From Saprolegnia diclina VS20 (lineage: Eukaryota; Oomycota; Saprolegniomycetes; Saprolegniales; Saprolegniaceae), in NCBI RefSeq assembly GCF_000281045.1, contig NW_008246124.1:291176-355175 (forward strand): a DNA stretch of 64,000 nucleotides. Reading direction: 5' to 3'. Each line of letters opens with the position of its first letter. Within the stretch, counting starts at the first letter, position 1. The position numbers and the translations under genes were made by a program. Positions 8,651 to 18,961 of this stretch are shown piece after piece. The notes under the pieces are model-generated. The model was not told the origin of the DNA and made no database searches. It saw only the letters and a list, made by a program, of their open reading frames with translations.

Positions 8651-9505
8651 CCCAAGGTGTATATATGTAAACGATAAGAACTGGTTGCACGCTTGCTGCT
8701 GCTGATCGCGCTCGGAGCTCGGTGGTCTGCGCTGGCAAGGCGTGGGACCGGGACAGGCCCAGTGGTGGTGGTACTGGACTGAGTCGTGGGTGGCTACTCC
8801 GATCTTCTTCTTCTTCCTCGACCCGTCGCGAGCAGTAGCTTGAGGAGGAGCGTCAAGGTTGCTGCAGCAACCTTGATGAAGGTCATCGCGATCTTCCAGC
8901 TGCCCTTGCACCGGCTGTTTCGTCGACGGACGCAATACTAGTGCGATGGGCAAGCGTCGCTTCGCTTGTGGTCAGCGCGCGCAGCTGCCGGTCGCACCGG
9001 AAACGGCGCCGAGCACCCAAGCGCCGTCGCTCGCCTTGGTGCTGGACAGGCTCTCGCCGGCGTCGGACTGCTGGAAGCTCCGGTGTCCCTCGCCCTGTGA
9101 GTAAGCGCTTTGACAAGTGTATGAAATCTCAGTTTACTGCAGCACCTCCTGCAACGTGTGGTTTGAAGGCCTGTGATTGGCGCTATTCTTAGACATATGT
9201 GTTCTGATTGGTGGGATCTCCAATGCGGCCCGAGTGCGACTCGAAACGTATACAAACTTCAAGGCATTTGATATGCGTCTGCACCCTTGGTGGTCGTGCG
9301 ACTAGATCCGCGCGCGATGATTGGGCACGACGAGCAGCGTTGTAACGCTGGCTTGTATTATATTTTGGACGTTGTACTTGATGTTCGTAGGCGGCATTAA
9401 ATATGCAGAATAAAAAGACCCGAGGTAGAGTCCGCCCCAAGATAGAACCCACTTCATCATCTGGCTCGCCATCGCCAGCCTCGGACTGCCGCGGTGCTGG
9501 CGGCG
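8651..9505. other. Intergenic region upstream of the myosin gene
   Basis: These 855 bases follow the CSB-like gene and precede the myosin start. Short ORFs on both strands are Arg/Ser/Pro-rich and look like GC-rich noise. It contains a perfect 24-bp palindrome at 8853-8876, two inverted CCAAT boxes (TGATTGG) near 9172-9178 and 9206-9212, and AT-rich sequence (ttaaatatgcagaataaaaag) just before the myosin gene, suitable for a promoter. A small reading frame at 8876-8941 (about 21 codons) was not accepted as a gene. Confidence 0.4.
8853..8876. repeat. Perfect 24-bp palindrome
   Basis: The two 12-nt arms (TCAAGGTTGCTG and its exact reverse complement) abut with no spacer, and symmetry ends at both outer flanks. 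It lies in the gap 3' of the CSB-like gene. A dimeric protein site or a cruciform/hairpin is possible; it is not followed by a T-run. Confidence 0.7.
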
Positions 9506-12500
9506 ATGACCAACGACGACGTGCGCATGGAGCACATCCAGGAGTGGATCGAGGCGACGGTCGACGTGCGCTTCGATGGCAACATGTGGGCGCTCCTCAA
9601 GGACGGCCAGGTGCTCTGCAAGCTGGCCAACTCGCTCAACGCGGCCATCCGCGTCAACAAGCTCAAGACGGCCTTCCACTGCAAGGAGAACATCCAGGCC
9701 TTCATCTCGTGGGCGAAAAGCGTCGGCGTGCCCGAAGGCGACCTCTTCCACGTGCACGACTTGCAGTTTGAAGAGAACATTGGCGCGGTCCTGCGCACGC
9801 TCGCGGCGCTGTACACCATGTTTGCCGAGGAGATCCGCGCGTCCGTGCGCGTCTCGACCAACCACGGACCGGCGCTCGCGAGCTCGTACGACAGCGACGA
9901 CGACTCGGGCTTTGGCGACCTCCACGACTCGGAGCCCGACGACGAGCCCGACTTGTACGACCTCTCGATCGTGCGCGAGAACCGGTCGTCGTCCAAGCTC
10001 GCGGCCTTTCTCAAGTTTGTGCCCATTCAGTCGACGACGAGCAAGCACAAGGCGCCGCCAACGCCCGAGCACGTCGAGCCGCCGCCGCAAGAGATCCCGA
10101 TTGTCGTGAAGAAGGCGTCGCCCGCGCCCAAGACGCCGTCGCCACGCAAGATGCCCGCGACGCCGCCGCCCAAGGTCGCGCCACCCCCCGAGCCCGTCGT
10201 CGCCAAAGGCAACAAATTCAAGCTGAGCAACTTTCTCAACAAGGCCAAGTCGACCATGAAGCACAAGGAGTCGCCGAAGAAATCGCCAAAAGAGTCGCCG
10301 ATCGTGACCAAGCCGTCGCCCAAGTTGCAGACGCCCAAGGTGCAGACACCGCAGACGCCCAAGGTGCAGACACCCAAGGTCCCGACACCCAAGGCACCGC
10401 CGCCGGTCGTCGCAAGGGCACCGCCGCCGGTCGCGGTGGTCGAGCCGCCAAAGCCGGTCGCCAAGGTGGTGACGCCCATCAAGAGCAAGGCGGTACCGCC
10501 GCCGATTCAGACAACCACTGACGACGACGACAGCGACGATCCGATGACGCCGCCGTCGTCGCCCAAGCCCATCGTCGCGAGCTCGACCGTGCCGCCGGTC
10601 GGCAACACAAAGCAAAAGCTCAGCGCGTTCCTGGCGCAGACGCCCGTGGGCAAGCCGACGATCATTTCGGCGCCGTCGTCACGGACCGAGCCGGGCAAAA
10701 CGTCGCCGGGCGTCGCGGCCAAGATGGCCATGATCCGCAACAACGGCGTCGCGCCGCCGACATCGACCGTCGTAGCTTCCACGACTGTCGTAGCGGCCTC
10801 GGATGAATCGCTCTCAGCACCGCTGCAGCTGAGCAAGCCGCGGGGGCCAGTCAAGACGCAGCGCCGGTCGTCGACGAGCCCCAAGGCCGTTGAGTCGTCG
10901 CCAACGGTGGTGGCGACGCCGACGATCGTGCCACCCGTCACTGCACCCGCGCCGACGAGCAAGCTCGGGAACTTTCTTCAGAAAGCACCGGCGTCCGACC
11001 CGCAACGGATGCTGGCCAACATCATGATGAACCGCGTGCCCCAGACAAAGACCGTCGTCTCGGCGGACGAGGATGATGAAGCGCTGCTGACGCCACCAGC
11101 ATCACCCAAACACGTCCCAGTCGTCGCCAAGTCTGCGCCGGTCGTCGCCAAGTCGGTGCCGCAGCCGTCACCCGTGGCATCCACACCGTTACAAAACAAG
11201 TTGGCGAGCTTCATGGCGGCCGTGCCACCCACGGCTGCGGCCGCCGCCCCCAAGTCGACCGGCGGGTCCAAGCTCGCAGCCTTCTTATCGACGACTGGTG
11301 TCCCGCGCAAGGTGTCGGTGGTGTCGGCGCCGCCCTCGTCGTCGTTTATCGCACCGTCGTCATCGTTTGTCGCCCCGGTGCTCGTCAAGTCGTCGCCGCC
11401 ATTGAAGCGCGTCCGTCGCGCGCCGCGGTCGACGCTCAGCAACAACTGGGTCCTGCCCGACCAGCGCTTCTCGTATTCCAAGCGCCCAGCCTCGTCCAAG
11501 CCCTTCGACAAGGAAGGCGCGCGCCGGCGGTTCCTCCAGAACCAGCTGCGGCTCAAAGCCGAGGCCAAGCACAATGTCGGGAAGCACCAGAAGACCGCCA
11601 ACGTCTGCGCGCCCGGCATGCTCTGCTACGTACCCGACGAGACCGACACGTGGCTCCTCGCCGAGGTCGAGTCGGTCGACACGCGCCGGAAGCACGTCAA
11701 GGTCAAGCTCGTCGAGGGCGCCGCCGAAGCGCGCGTCGTCGACCTCACCAACATGGACGTTGTCCGGGCCATCGGCGGGCCGCAAGCCACCGAGATCGAC
11801 TCGCTGCCTCTGGCCATCACGCACAGCAACAGCGACGGCGTCGAAGACATGCGCAACCTCCGCTTCCTCAACGAACCGTCCATCATGTACAACCTCAAGC
11901 GCCGCTTCGAGGCCGCGCAGCCCTGTACTTTATTTCTTGCTATTTTCAATGATTTTCGACATTTTTGGCTAGATACGTACAGCAATGACATTGTGATAGC
12001 CGTCAACCCGTACCAATGGCTCGGGCACCTGTACGGCGAAGGCCTCCACACGCAGTACCTGCAGCAGCCCCGGCACAACCTGCCACCGCACGTGTACGCA
12101 ACGTCGACAGCCGCGTACAAGAGCATGACGGCGTCGCGTCGCAACCAGAGCATTCTAGTGAGTGGCGAGTCGGGCGCGGGCAAGACCGAGACGACCAAGA
12201 TCCTCATGAACCACCTGGCGACAGTCGCCGGTGGCCGCGACGACTCGACGATCGCGCGTGTCATCAACGTCAACCCGCTCCTCGAGTCGTTTGGGAACGC
12301 CAAGACGCTCCGGAACGACAACTCGAGCCGGTTTGGCAAGTTTACGCAGCTGCAGTTCCGCGACGGGAAGCTCCGGGGCGCTTGCTGCGAGACGTACCTC
12401 CTCGAAAAGTCGCGCGTCGTCTCGTTCGCGCCCGGCGAGCGCAACTACCACATCTTTTACCAGCTCCTGTGCGGCCTTCCGGTGGCGACGACTGCGTCGC

Positions 12501-14628
12501 TGCAGCTCCATGCGACGTCGAGCTTCCGCTACACGGGCGACGTGGCCGCCATGACGATCGACGGCATCGACGACGCCAAGTGGATGGCGCAGACGCAGTT
12601 GTCGCTCGGGCTCATCGACCTCGACGCGAGCCTTCAGCAGTACGTCTTCGCTCTTTGATTTGCGATTGTTGAGACTAAGATCGTAGCACGTTGTTTGAAG
12701 TGCTCGCTGGCATCCTGCACCTCGGCAACCTCGACTTTGCTCCGACGGGCGAGAACGCGTCGCGCGTCGCCAACCCCGAGTCGCTCTCGGCCGTCGCGAC
12801 GCTCTTGGGCCTTGCGCAGGACACGATCGCGACGGCGTGCTGCAACCGCACGGTCGTCGCGCACCGGGACGCGGTCACGGTGCCACTCAACGTCGTCGAA
12901 GCAAACGAGAACCGCGATGCGCTCGCCAAAGCCATCTACGCGAGCCTCTTTGACTGGCTCGTCGCGCGCATCAACGGCGCCATGTCGATCCGTGACGCGT
13001 CGACGCAGATCGGCGTCCTCGACATCTTTGGGTTTGAGGACTTTGCGCACAACGGCTTCGAGCAGTTCTGCATCAACTACGCCAACGAGAAGCTGCAGCA
13101 AAAGTTCGTCCACGACGTCTTCTCGACGGTCCAGGACGAGTACACGCGCGAGGGCCTCGTGTGGGACCACATCTCGTACGCCGACAACCAAGGCATCTTG
13201 GACCTCATCGAGGGCAAGCTCGGCATCATCAACCTCATGAACGACCACTTGCGCCAGCCCCGGGGCACGGAAGAGGCGCTCGTCAACAAGTTCCGCGCCA
13301 AGGACAATGCGATCATCTCGTTTGCCAAGGTCAAGCGCACGCAGTTTACGATCCGCCACTACGCCGGCGCCGTCACGTACGAGACGGTCGGCTTTATGGA
13401 GAAGCACCGCGACGCGCTCATGCAGGACCTGCTCGACCTCGTGCGGTCGAGCACCAAGGCGTTTGTCGTCTCGCTCTTCCCGCTCGAGCAGCCGCCGACA
13501 GTCGACGAGCCCGACGCGATCTCGTCGGCGGCGTCGACGCCGTCACCCAAGTCGAAGCTCGAGGCGTGGGTCAAAAAGCCCGAGCCCAAGCCGCTGCTCG
13601 AAGGACGCAAGAAGGCGCTGCCGCCCAAGACGCTCGGGTCGCAGTTCAAGGCGTCACTGAGCTCGCTCATGGACACGATCGGGTCGACGCAGGCGCATTA
13701 CGTGCGCTGCATCAAGCCCAACGCCGTCAAGAGCCCGACCGTGTTTGACAAGCCCATGGTCGTCGCGCAGCTGCGGTCGGCCGGCGTCATCGACGCGATT
13801 CGCATTTCGCGCGCCGGGTACCCCGCGCGGCTCACGGCGCACGAGCTCTCGACGCGGTACGCGACCATGCTGCCGCCGTCGATGCTCACGGACGACGCGT
13901 GCGACGCGTTCATGCGGGCGACGGGCCATACGTCGCCGGTCGAGTTCCAAATGGGCAAGACGCTCGTGTACTTCAAGGCCGGCGTCCTCGAAGAGCTCGA
14001 GCTCATGAAGTCGGACTTCTACTACGAGCAAGCGACGCTCGCGCAAAAGGTCGTGCTCGGCTTCCTCGACCGCATGCGCTTCCGCAAGCGGATGGCAGCA
14101 GCCCTCGTGCTCCAAGCCTTTGGCCGCATGGCGCTCGAGCGCGTCGTGTTTACAAAGCTCAAGGCCGCCGCCGTCACGATGCAGCGCGTCCGCCGCTACT
14201 ACAAGGACCGCGACGCGGTGCTGGCCGCGATGCGCGCCCGGCTCGCGGCTCGGGAAGCGCAGCGGGTTGCCGACGAGGCCAAGCGCGTCGCGGCCGAAGA
14301 GGCTGCGCGGCGCCCGCCCGTGTGGGACTCGAACTCGGCGCTTTCGTCGCCACGGTCGTTGCCGTCGCCCATGACGTCGCCCGAAGCCAGCGAGACCAAA
14401 GGCAGCTTCCGGTCGGCCGCGTACAGCCGAGCGAGCGACGTGGCGGCCACGGCCAAGGCGCTGCTGGCGCACGGCGACGCACTGTGCGCGAGCTGCAAGG
14501 CGCTCGGGAAGAGCCACGCGTCGCTCGAAGACCAGATGGCCAAGCTCATGGCCGAGAACGCGCGCCTGCGACGCTTGCTGGTCGACCACAGCATTAACCC
14601 GGACGACGACGATGGCGTCTATGTGTAG
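9506..14628 (+). CDS. Myosin heavy chain with N-terminal calponin-homology domain and Pro-rich linker
   Basis: Exons 9506-11924, 11973-12639 and 12687-14628 encode 1,675 residues. Intron 1 (48 nt) is in frame and stop-free; removing it restores AAQPYTYSNDIVIAVNPYQ, as in other myosins. Residues 1-115 form a CH domain (LLKDGQVLCKLANSL). Residues about 150-690 are a Pro/Ser/Lys-rich linker with six KLxxF[LM] motifs. An SH3-like subdomain lies near 705-760. The motor follows, with P-loop GESGAGKTET (about 869), switch I NDNSSRFGKF (about 920), switch II DIFGFEDF (about 1140) and YVRCIKPN. Two weak IQ-like segments (LVLQAFGRMAL, AVTMQRVRRYY), a helical Ala/Arg segment and a short terminal coiled coil (QMAKLMAENARLRRLL) end the chain. 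CH domains bind actin or microtubules, so it may crosslink and move on actin. The myosin class is not assigned. Confidence 0.93.
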
Positions 14629-14682
14629 CCGCAGTCTTATATAATTTACGCGACACTCCGACTATGATTCACACATAAGAGC

Positions 14683-15561
14683 TTAGACGACGGCCGTGGT
14701 CGCGGGCGGCATGGACCGGTAGGCGTCGTACGGCGTCGGCGGTCGACGCCGGCAGGTGCGCGAGCACCATATACAGGTGCGCCGCAGTCGGAGGCCAAAG
14801 CCTTGCTGGGCCATCGGTCGCGGCTCGCCCGTGATCGCGCACAGACCCGGCTACAACGAGGCAGGATGAGAGGATGGGAGTAGAGGAGGCTGTTCGACGT
14901 ACGAGGCAGCCCGTGACCACCATCGAGAGGGCGACCAGCGTCAGCAAGACAGTGCTGACGATCGCGAGGACGTAGCCCGAGCCGGTGCCGGTAAGCACGT
15001 CGGTGAACGAGACGTGCCAGTGCAGCACGGCGCCCATGCCAAAGAGCGCTACATCCGCGTCAGTAGTCGGCGACCGTGGTCAATCGTACCGCTGACAAAG
15101 TAGATCAAGCTCGGAAGCGCCGCCACGTGCTTGGAGACGAGCACGTCGCGGAGTAAGAAGGACACGCCGACGCAGAGCGCGATGAGCGAGAAGACCGTCG
15201 CGGTGATGAGCAGATAGGCGACTTGCACGCGCGCGTCCGTGTGGCTGCAGATGGCGCGGACGGTTGCGACGTCGCGGTTTGTCGGGAGCGGCGCGACGAT
15301 CGTCATTTCACTCAGCACAAAGCAGCTCGACCGGTTCGTGAGCACAACGTTGCAGACGTCGCCCCACGTGCCCGTCGCGTTGGCCGTCGTGCCATTGCAG
15401 TTGACGGCCACGGCGAGGCTGAAGAGGCCAGCGTTGACCGGCCCAGCGCTGACCCAGTCGGTCTGCGCGAGGCTGTAGATCCAGAGGCCCGAGGCCACGA
15501 CGCCCACGAAGAGCTGGTTGGCGTTGAGCCGCAGCTCCGTCTCGCCGGCCCAGGGAACCAT
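14683..15561 (-). CDS. Four-transmembrane protein with claudin/PMP22-like topology, unknown function
   Basis: Exons 15561-15090, 15048-14903 and 14850-14683 give 261 residues; introns of 41 and 52 nt are GTAC...TAG and keep phase. Four hydrophobic helices are visible: LFVGVVASGLWIYSLAQ, VAYLLITATVFSLIAL, LPSLIYFVSALFGMGAVL and YVLAIVSTVLLTLVALSMV. The long first loop has three Cys, a Trp pair context (TDWVSAG) and N-glycosylation sequons (NGT, NAT, NRS). This resembles the topology of claudin, PMP22 or Sur7 families, but I see no diagnostic signature. The basic C-terminal tail ends YDAYRSMPPATTAVV. An in-frame ATG at 15636 would add 25 residues; 15561 is chosen because the hydrophobic segment then starts close to the N-terminus. 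It converges on the myosin gene with 54 bp between stop codons. Confidence 0.72.
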
Positions 15562-15985
15562 CGCGCAATGGCCGAATGCAACGGCTCTGCCTGGAAATAC
15601 TGTATGACTGAAAACACGCCATCTCACCCGACCCATCCCGAGGTTGCGAGGTATTCAGAGAAGCTGCTCCTATATAATTGACGGTACACCCATCACTGTG
15701 CTGTTATGCACTTGATGCGATGCGCGCCAGCATGCGCTTCGTTGCTACCGAGCACTCGAAGCCTGCTGCATCCATGTGCTGCACCCAGCGTAAGGAGCGT
15801 TCTCCTAGACTGTACACCATTTCCGGAAGCTTGCCAGTGTCACTCCGCAAGCCTGTACCCTTCCACGATTGGTGCATTTCGGCCAATCGCACGCGTTGTA
15901 TGCTTGATACCTTGATATCTTGTCGATGACAGGCGTCTTATTAGTAGTTAGTTGGAGCCCTTGCTCGTTGTAGATAATGCACAGT
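15562..15985. other. Intergenic region between two minus-strand genes
   Basis: This 424-bp gap lies upstream of the four-TM gene and downstream of the acidic repeat protein. It contains one copy of the ACACYATTT element at 15812-15822 (gtacaccattt). A minus-strand frame near 15704-15892 has no convincing ATG and no recognisable domain. Nothing else is seen. Confidence 0.4.
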
Positions 15986-17069
15986 TTACGCTTCGTCGTC
16001 GTCCTCTTCAGTTGCACCTTCGTCGTCGTCGCCGGTGCCCTCGTCGTCGTCGCCGGTGCCCTCGTCGTCGTCTTCGGTGCTCTCGTCGTCGTCGTCGTCG
16101 TCACCGCCAAACTGCTCCTTGGCAGCGTCGACGACTGCGCGCAGGATCTGCTCTTGCGCGTCCTCGTCCGGGTCCTTGCCGTTCTCTTGCTTGAAGCGCG
16201 CGCAGGCGGCTTCGAAGAGGCCGTTGATGAGCTCGTCCATGCCTTCCTGGTCGAGGCCGCCGATCGCGGCGACACGCTCCGCCGCTTCCTTCTCGAGCTC
16301 GGCCATCTCGTCCTCGTTGGGCTTGCGGCCGTGCTCCTCCTCAAACTCCTCCACGAGGTAGTCGAGCGCCGCCTGGGCAGGGTCGTCCTGGTTGGCCATC
16401 TCCTTCGCCACGCGCTCCTCGATCTCCTTGACCTCGTCCTCGTTGGGCTCGCGGCCTACACGACATTGGGTTCAGAGGAAGCGGCAGTGAAGGCAGCGTA
16501 CCGTCGTTGTTGTCCTTGAACTCTTGGATGAAAAAGTCGACCGCGGCCTTGCGGTAGCCTTCCTCGTCTTCCTCGTCTTCCTCGTCTTCCTCGTCCGACT
16601 CTTCCTCGTCGGACGGCGGCTCCCACTCGGGAATCTCGAGCTTCAAGAAGGCTTCGTACTCTTCGAGCGTAAAGTCCTTGTGGTCGCCTTGGTCGTCGCA
16701 GCGGAAGAGGAGGATGTCGCCCTTGATCTGGCCGAGGCGGCCGTGGAACGGCGGCTGGAGCTTGTGCGTCGTGAGCGCGACGCCCGAGTCGACTTCTTGG
16801 TGCTCCGGGTTGCACATGAGCATGACGCTGAGGTCCTCGTACTGGCCGACAAAGGTGTGGTCGCCGCCAAGCAGCGCCTGCACGGCTTGCTTGCTCGGCG
16901 TAAAGTCGACGTCGATCTCCTTCTTCTCGCCCGCCTGCTTGAGCAAGACGCACTTGACGATCGGGCCTTCGGCGCTCATGACGGCCTCAATGTCGAGGCC
17001 GGCCATGAGCTTGGCCTTCTTGGGCGACGAGTCCTTGCCGTCGTGGGCGCGCTTCTTGTCGTTGGCCAT
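15986..17069 (-). CDS. Acidic protein with N-terminal globular domain and three C-terminal helical repeats
   Basis: Exons 17069-16502 and 16455-15986 encode 345 residues; the 46-nt intron (GTAC...TAG) is phase 1. The N-terminus is basic (MANDKKRAHDGKDSSPKKAK, NLS-like). Residues about 25-155 form a globular domain with GQYEDLSVMLMCNPEHQE, KLQPPFHGR and GDILLFRCDDQG; this resembles small eukaryotic domains of unknown function (DUF5880-like, from memory, unverified). An acidic spacer (EEESDEEDEEDEEDEEG) follows. Then three repeats of about 37 residues each contain an aromatic-acidic helix, a G+xPxEDE turn and a second helix (DGREPNEDE, GRKPNEDE, GKDPDEDA). The tail is Asp/Glu/Gly-rich with repeated TGDDDEG. 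Composition suggests a nuclear histone-chaperone-like or scaffold role, which is inference only. Confidence 0.7.
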
Positions 17070-17551
17070 GGCAGCGGGTTGGGAAATGGAGAGGTTTGGC
17101 TGGTGCGAGCCTGGCCCCACACCGGACCTACGCTTTTTTTCATGGGTCCCCCCGGCACCCACTCGTTTTTATCAATAGGTTTGTATGATCAGAGGGGCTG
17201 CCCCGGACCCCATGAAAATCGTTGAAGTTGGAATCTTATTGAATCTCATGGCTGCGGATCGGTGGCCATGAAGCGGGTGCGACGGCCTCTGCCGCAGCCG
17301 ACACGTCCCGAGACAAGCGCGCCACCCGTTGCCAGCACCGCATGCAGCTACGAGAACAGGTAGATGCTACATCGGCGGGACGGCGAGCCCCGAGCATCTC
17401 CACCTGCATGATGCAGAGGCCTGGGCCCATGCACGAGGGCCGCCCAGTACGAGACAACGAGTTGGCTCGTCCAAGCGTTGCGCCCACCACAGCATGCTCG
17501 AGACGTCGATACTGATGCAGGAGTCGTTAGTGCACATGCTACTACAGGGTC
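17070..17551. other. Intergenic region with an imperfect inverted repeat
   Basis: The 482-bp gap is the upstream region of the acidic protein gene and the 3' flank of the FKBP gene. Around 17138-17219 a left arm containing ttttttcatgggtcc and a right arm containing ggaccccatgaaaatc form an imperfect inverted repeat of about 22 bp per arm with roughly 35 nt between. It could form a hairpin in either strand. No coding frame is convincing. Confidence 0.4.
17138..17219. repeat. Imperfect inverted repeat
   Basis: Outer arms TTTCATGGG and CCCATGAAA pair exactly; inner C/G-rich parts pair with mismatches and one-base shifts. The repeat lies about 70 bp upstream of the acidic protein start. It may be a regulatory hairpin or the trace of a small element; no target-site duplication was identified. 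Confidence 0.4.
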
Positions 17552-18540
17552 CTACGGCGGCGTGATGGAGAGGAGCTCGACTTCAAAGATCAAGTCGGCC
17601 TTGGCGGGAATCCCCGACCGGCCCTTCTCGCCGTACGCGAGCGGGTACGGGATGAAGATGGAGGCCTTCTCGCCGAGGCTGAGCTGCGGAATGCCCATCT
17701 CCCAGCCCTTGATGACGCGGTTCTGGCCAATCGTAAAGCTAAACGGGCGGTTCGCTCGGCGCGACGAGTCGAACTGCGTCCCGTCCGTGAACGTTCCGAC
17801 ATCTACAAGGAAGATAGGACACAGAAACGACGTCGGGCTCAACGTACAGTGCACCGAGACCGTGTCGCCGGCCTTGGGGAACGTCTTGCCATCGCCCGGA
17901 GACAGCACGTCAATCTTGAGCCCCGACGACGCCGGCGACGGCAGCGACTTGCCGTTGATCGCGATGAGGTAGACTTCAAAGATGAGGTCGGCGAGCGGCG
18001 GGATATCGCGGCCTGCGCCCGTCTCGCCGTACCCGAGCGCCGACGGAATGTACAAGTTGGCCGTCTCGTTGAGCGTCATCTTGGCGAGGCCATGGTCCCA
18101 GCCCGCAATGACCATGCCCTCGTCGAGGTTGAACACGAACGGCGAGTTGCGGCTGTAGCTCGAGTCGAAGAGCTTGTTGTCGCTCGCGAGGCGACCCGCA
18201 TCTAGAGAATACTGGTCAGGTCCATGCGCGAGCGCGGCTATGTACAGTGGACGGTGAGGCTGTCGCCCTTCTTCGGGTACGTCACGCCGTCGCCCGCATG
18301 CAGAACCTCGACGACAACCGCGTTGGCGTCGACAGCCCGCTGGAGCAAGGCAGCCGGCGACGGCGACGTCGGTCCGGCTGGCGCGAACGAGACAAAGTTG
18401 TAGGCCAACGCGAAGAAGCAGAGCACTGGCAGCACGTAGATCCAGCGGCGGCGCCAGTCGTGGTCCAGGCGCGGGTAGGCCACGGACGGCTTGGCCCCGC
18501 GGGGGCTCGTCGCGTTCACGGGCTCATACGCGTTCATCAT
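17552..18540 (-). CDS. Membrane-anchored tandem FKBP-type peptidyl-prolyl isomerase
   Basis: Exons 18540-18246, 18201-17848 and 17802-17552 encode 299 residues; introns of 44 and 45 nt both interrupt the VHY codon of an FKBP domain in the same phase. Residues 33-52 (WIYVLPVLCFFALAYNF) are a single TM anchor after a short basic N-terminus, suggesting type II topology. Two FKBP domains follow. Domain 1 (about 74-175) has VHYAGRLASDNKLFDSS and GYGETGAGRDIPP; domain 2 (about 185-297) has VHYVGTFTDGTQFDSS, VIKGWEMG and IPAKADLIFEVEL. Domain 2 keeps the drug- and substrate-binding aromatic set seen in FKBP12 (Tyr, Phe-Asp, Phe, Val-Ile, Trp, Tyr, Phe). Domain 1 has IAGWDHG. The enzyme should catalyse proline cis-trans isomerisation, probably in the secretory pathway, though orientation is inferred. 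Confidence 0.9.
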
Positions 18541-18913
18541 CGCACACCTCGCGGATTTGTCCCAGATCTTCGATTTCTAAAACACCTTGCGTCAGGCGCG
18601 GTGGTTGGTTTGTCCCGGGGAATTAACTGGGAACAACCTCTTCTGCACTGGCGTCGCCGTGTCACGCCGCCACCGTACCGGACCCATCGACACTGATAGC
18701 AAGATACGCACCACGACTGAGAGCTCTGCCAACAGCCCATTGCTGGGTAGCTGCGCCGCATGTAGTCGAGGTTTTCAAACCCCTGCGTAAGCTCCTGCGT
18801 AGGGTTGAGAGCTTTGGGGCGCGTGTATAATGCCCAATCTTTGAAAGGTTGCTCCGAGTTAAAAACCCCAATATGTATGTATCTATCTTTCGATCCTTCG
18901 AAGCTATTTCGCA
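18541..18913. promoter_or_regulatory. Divergent promoter region between FKBP and the giant surface-protein gene
   Basis: These 373 bp separate two divergent start codons. Immediately upstream of the ATG at 18914 the sequence becomes AT-rich (gtgtataatgcccaatctttg, ttaaaaaccccaatatgtatg). No tested core element is certain. No coding frame is convincing. Confidence 0.4.
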
Positions 18914-18961
18914 ATGCTTCGAGCCTTGGCGCTGATCGTCGGCGTCGTCGCCGGCCAAAGC
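18914..18961 (+). other. Signal peptide of the giant protein
   Basis: The first 16 residues (MLRALALIVGVVAGQS) have a short basic start, a hydrophobic core and small residues at the likely cleavage site near Gly14/Gln15. The mature chain then begins with a Cys-rich stretch. Confidence 0.75.

Noticed and set aside
8876-8941. Short ATG frame (about 21 codons) next to the palindrome
   Set aside because: Too short, no conserved feature, and no intron that extends it convincingly.
15704-15892. Minus-strand frame with PPR-like look
   Set aside because: No ATG at the start, only about 60 codons, no helical repeat pattern beyond one stretch, and no flanking exon.
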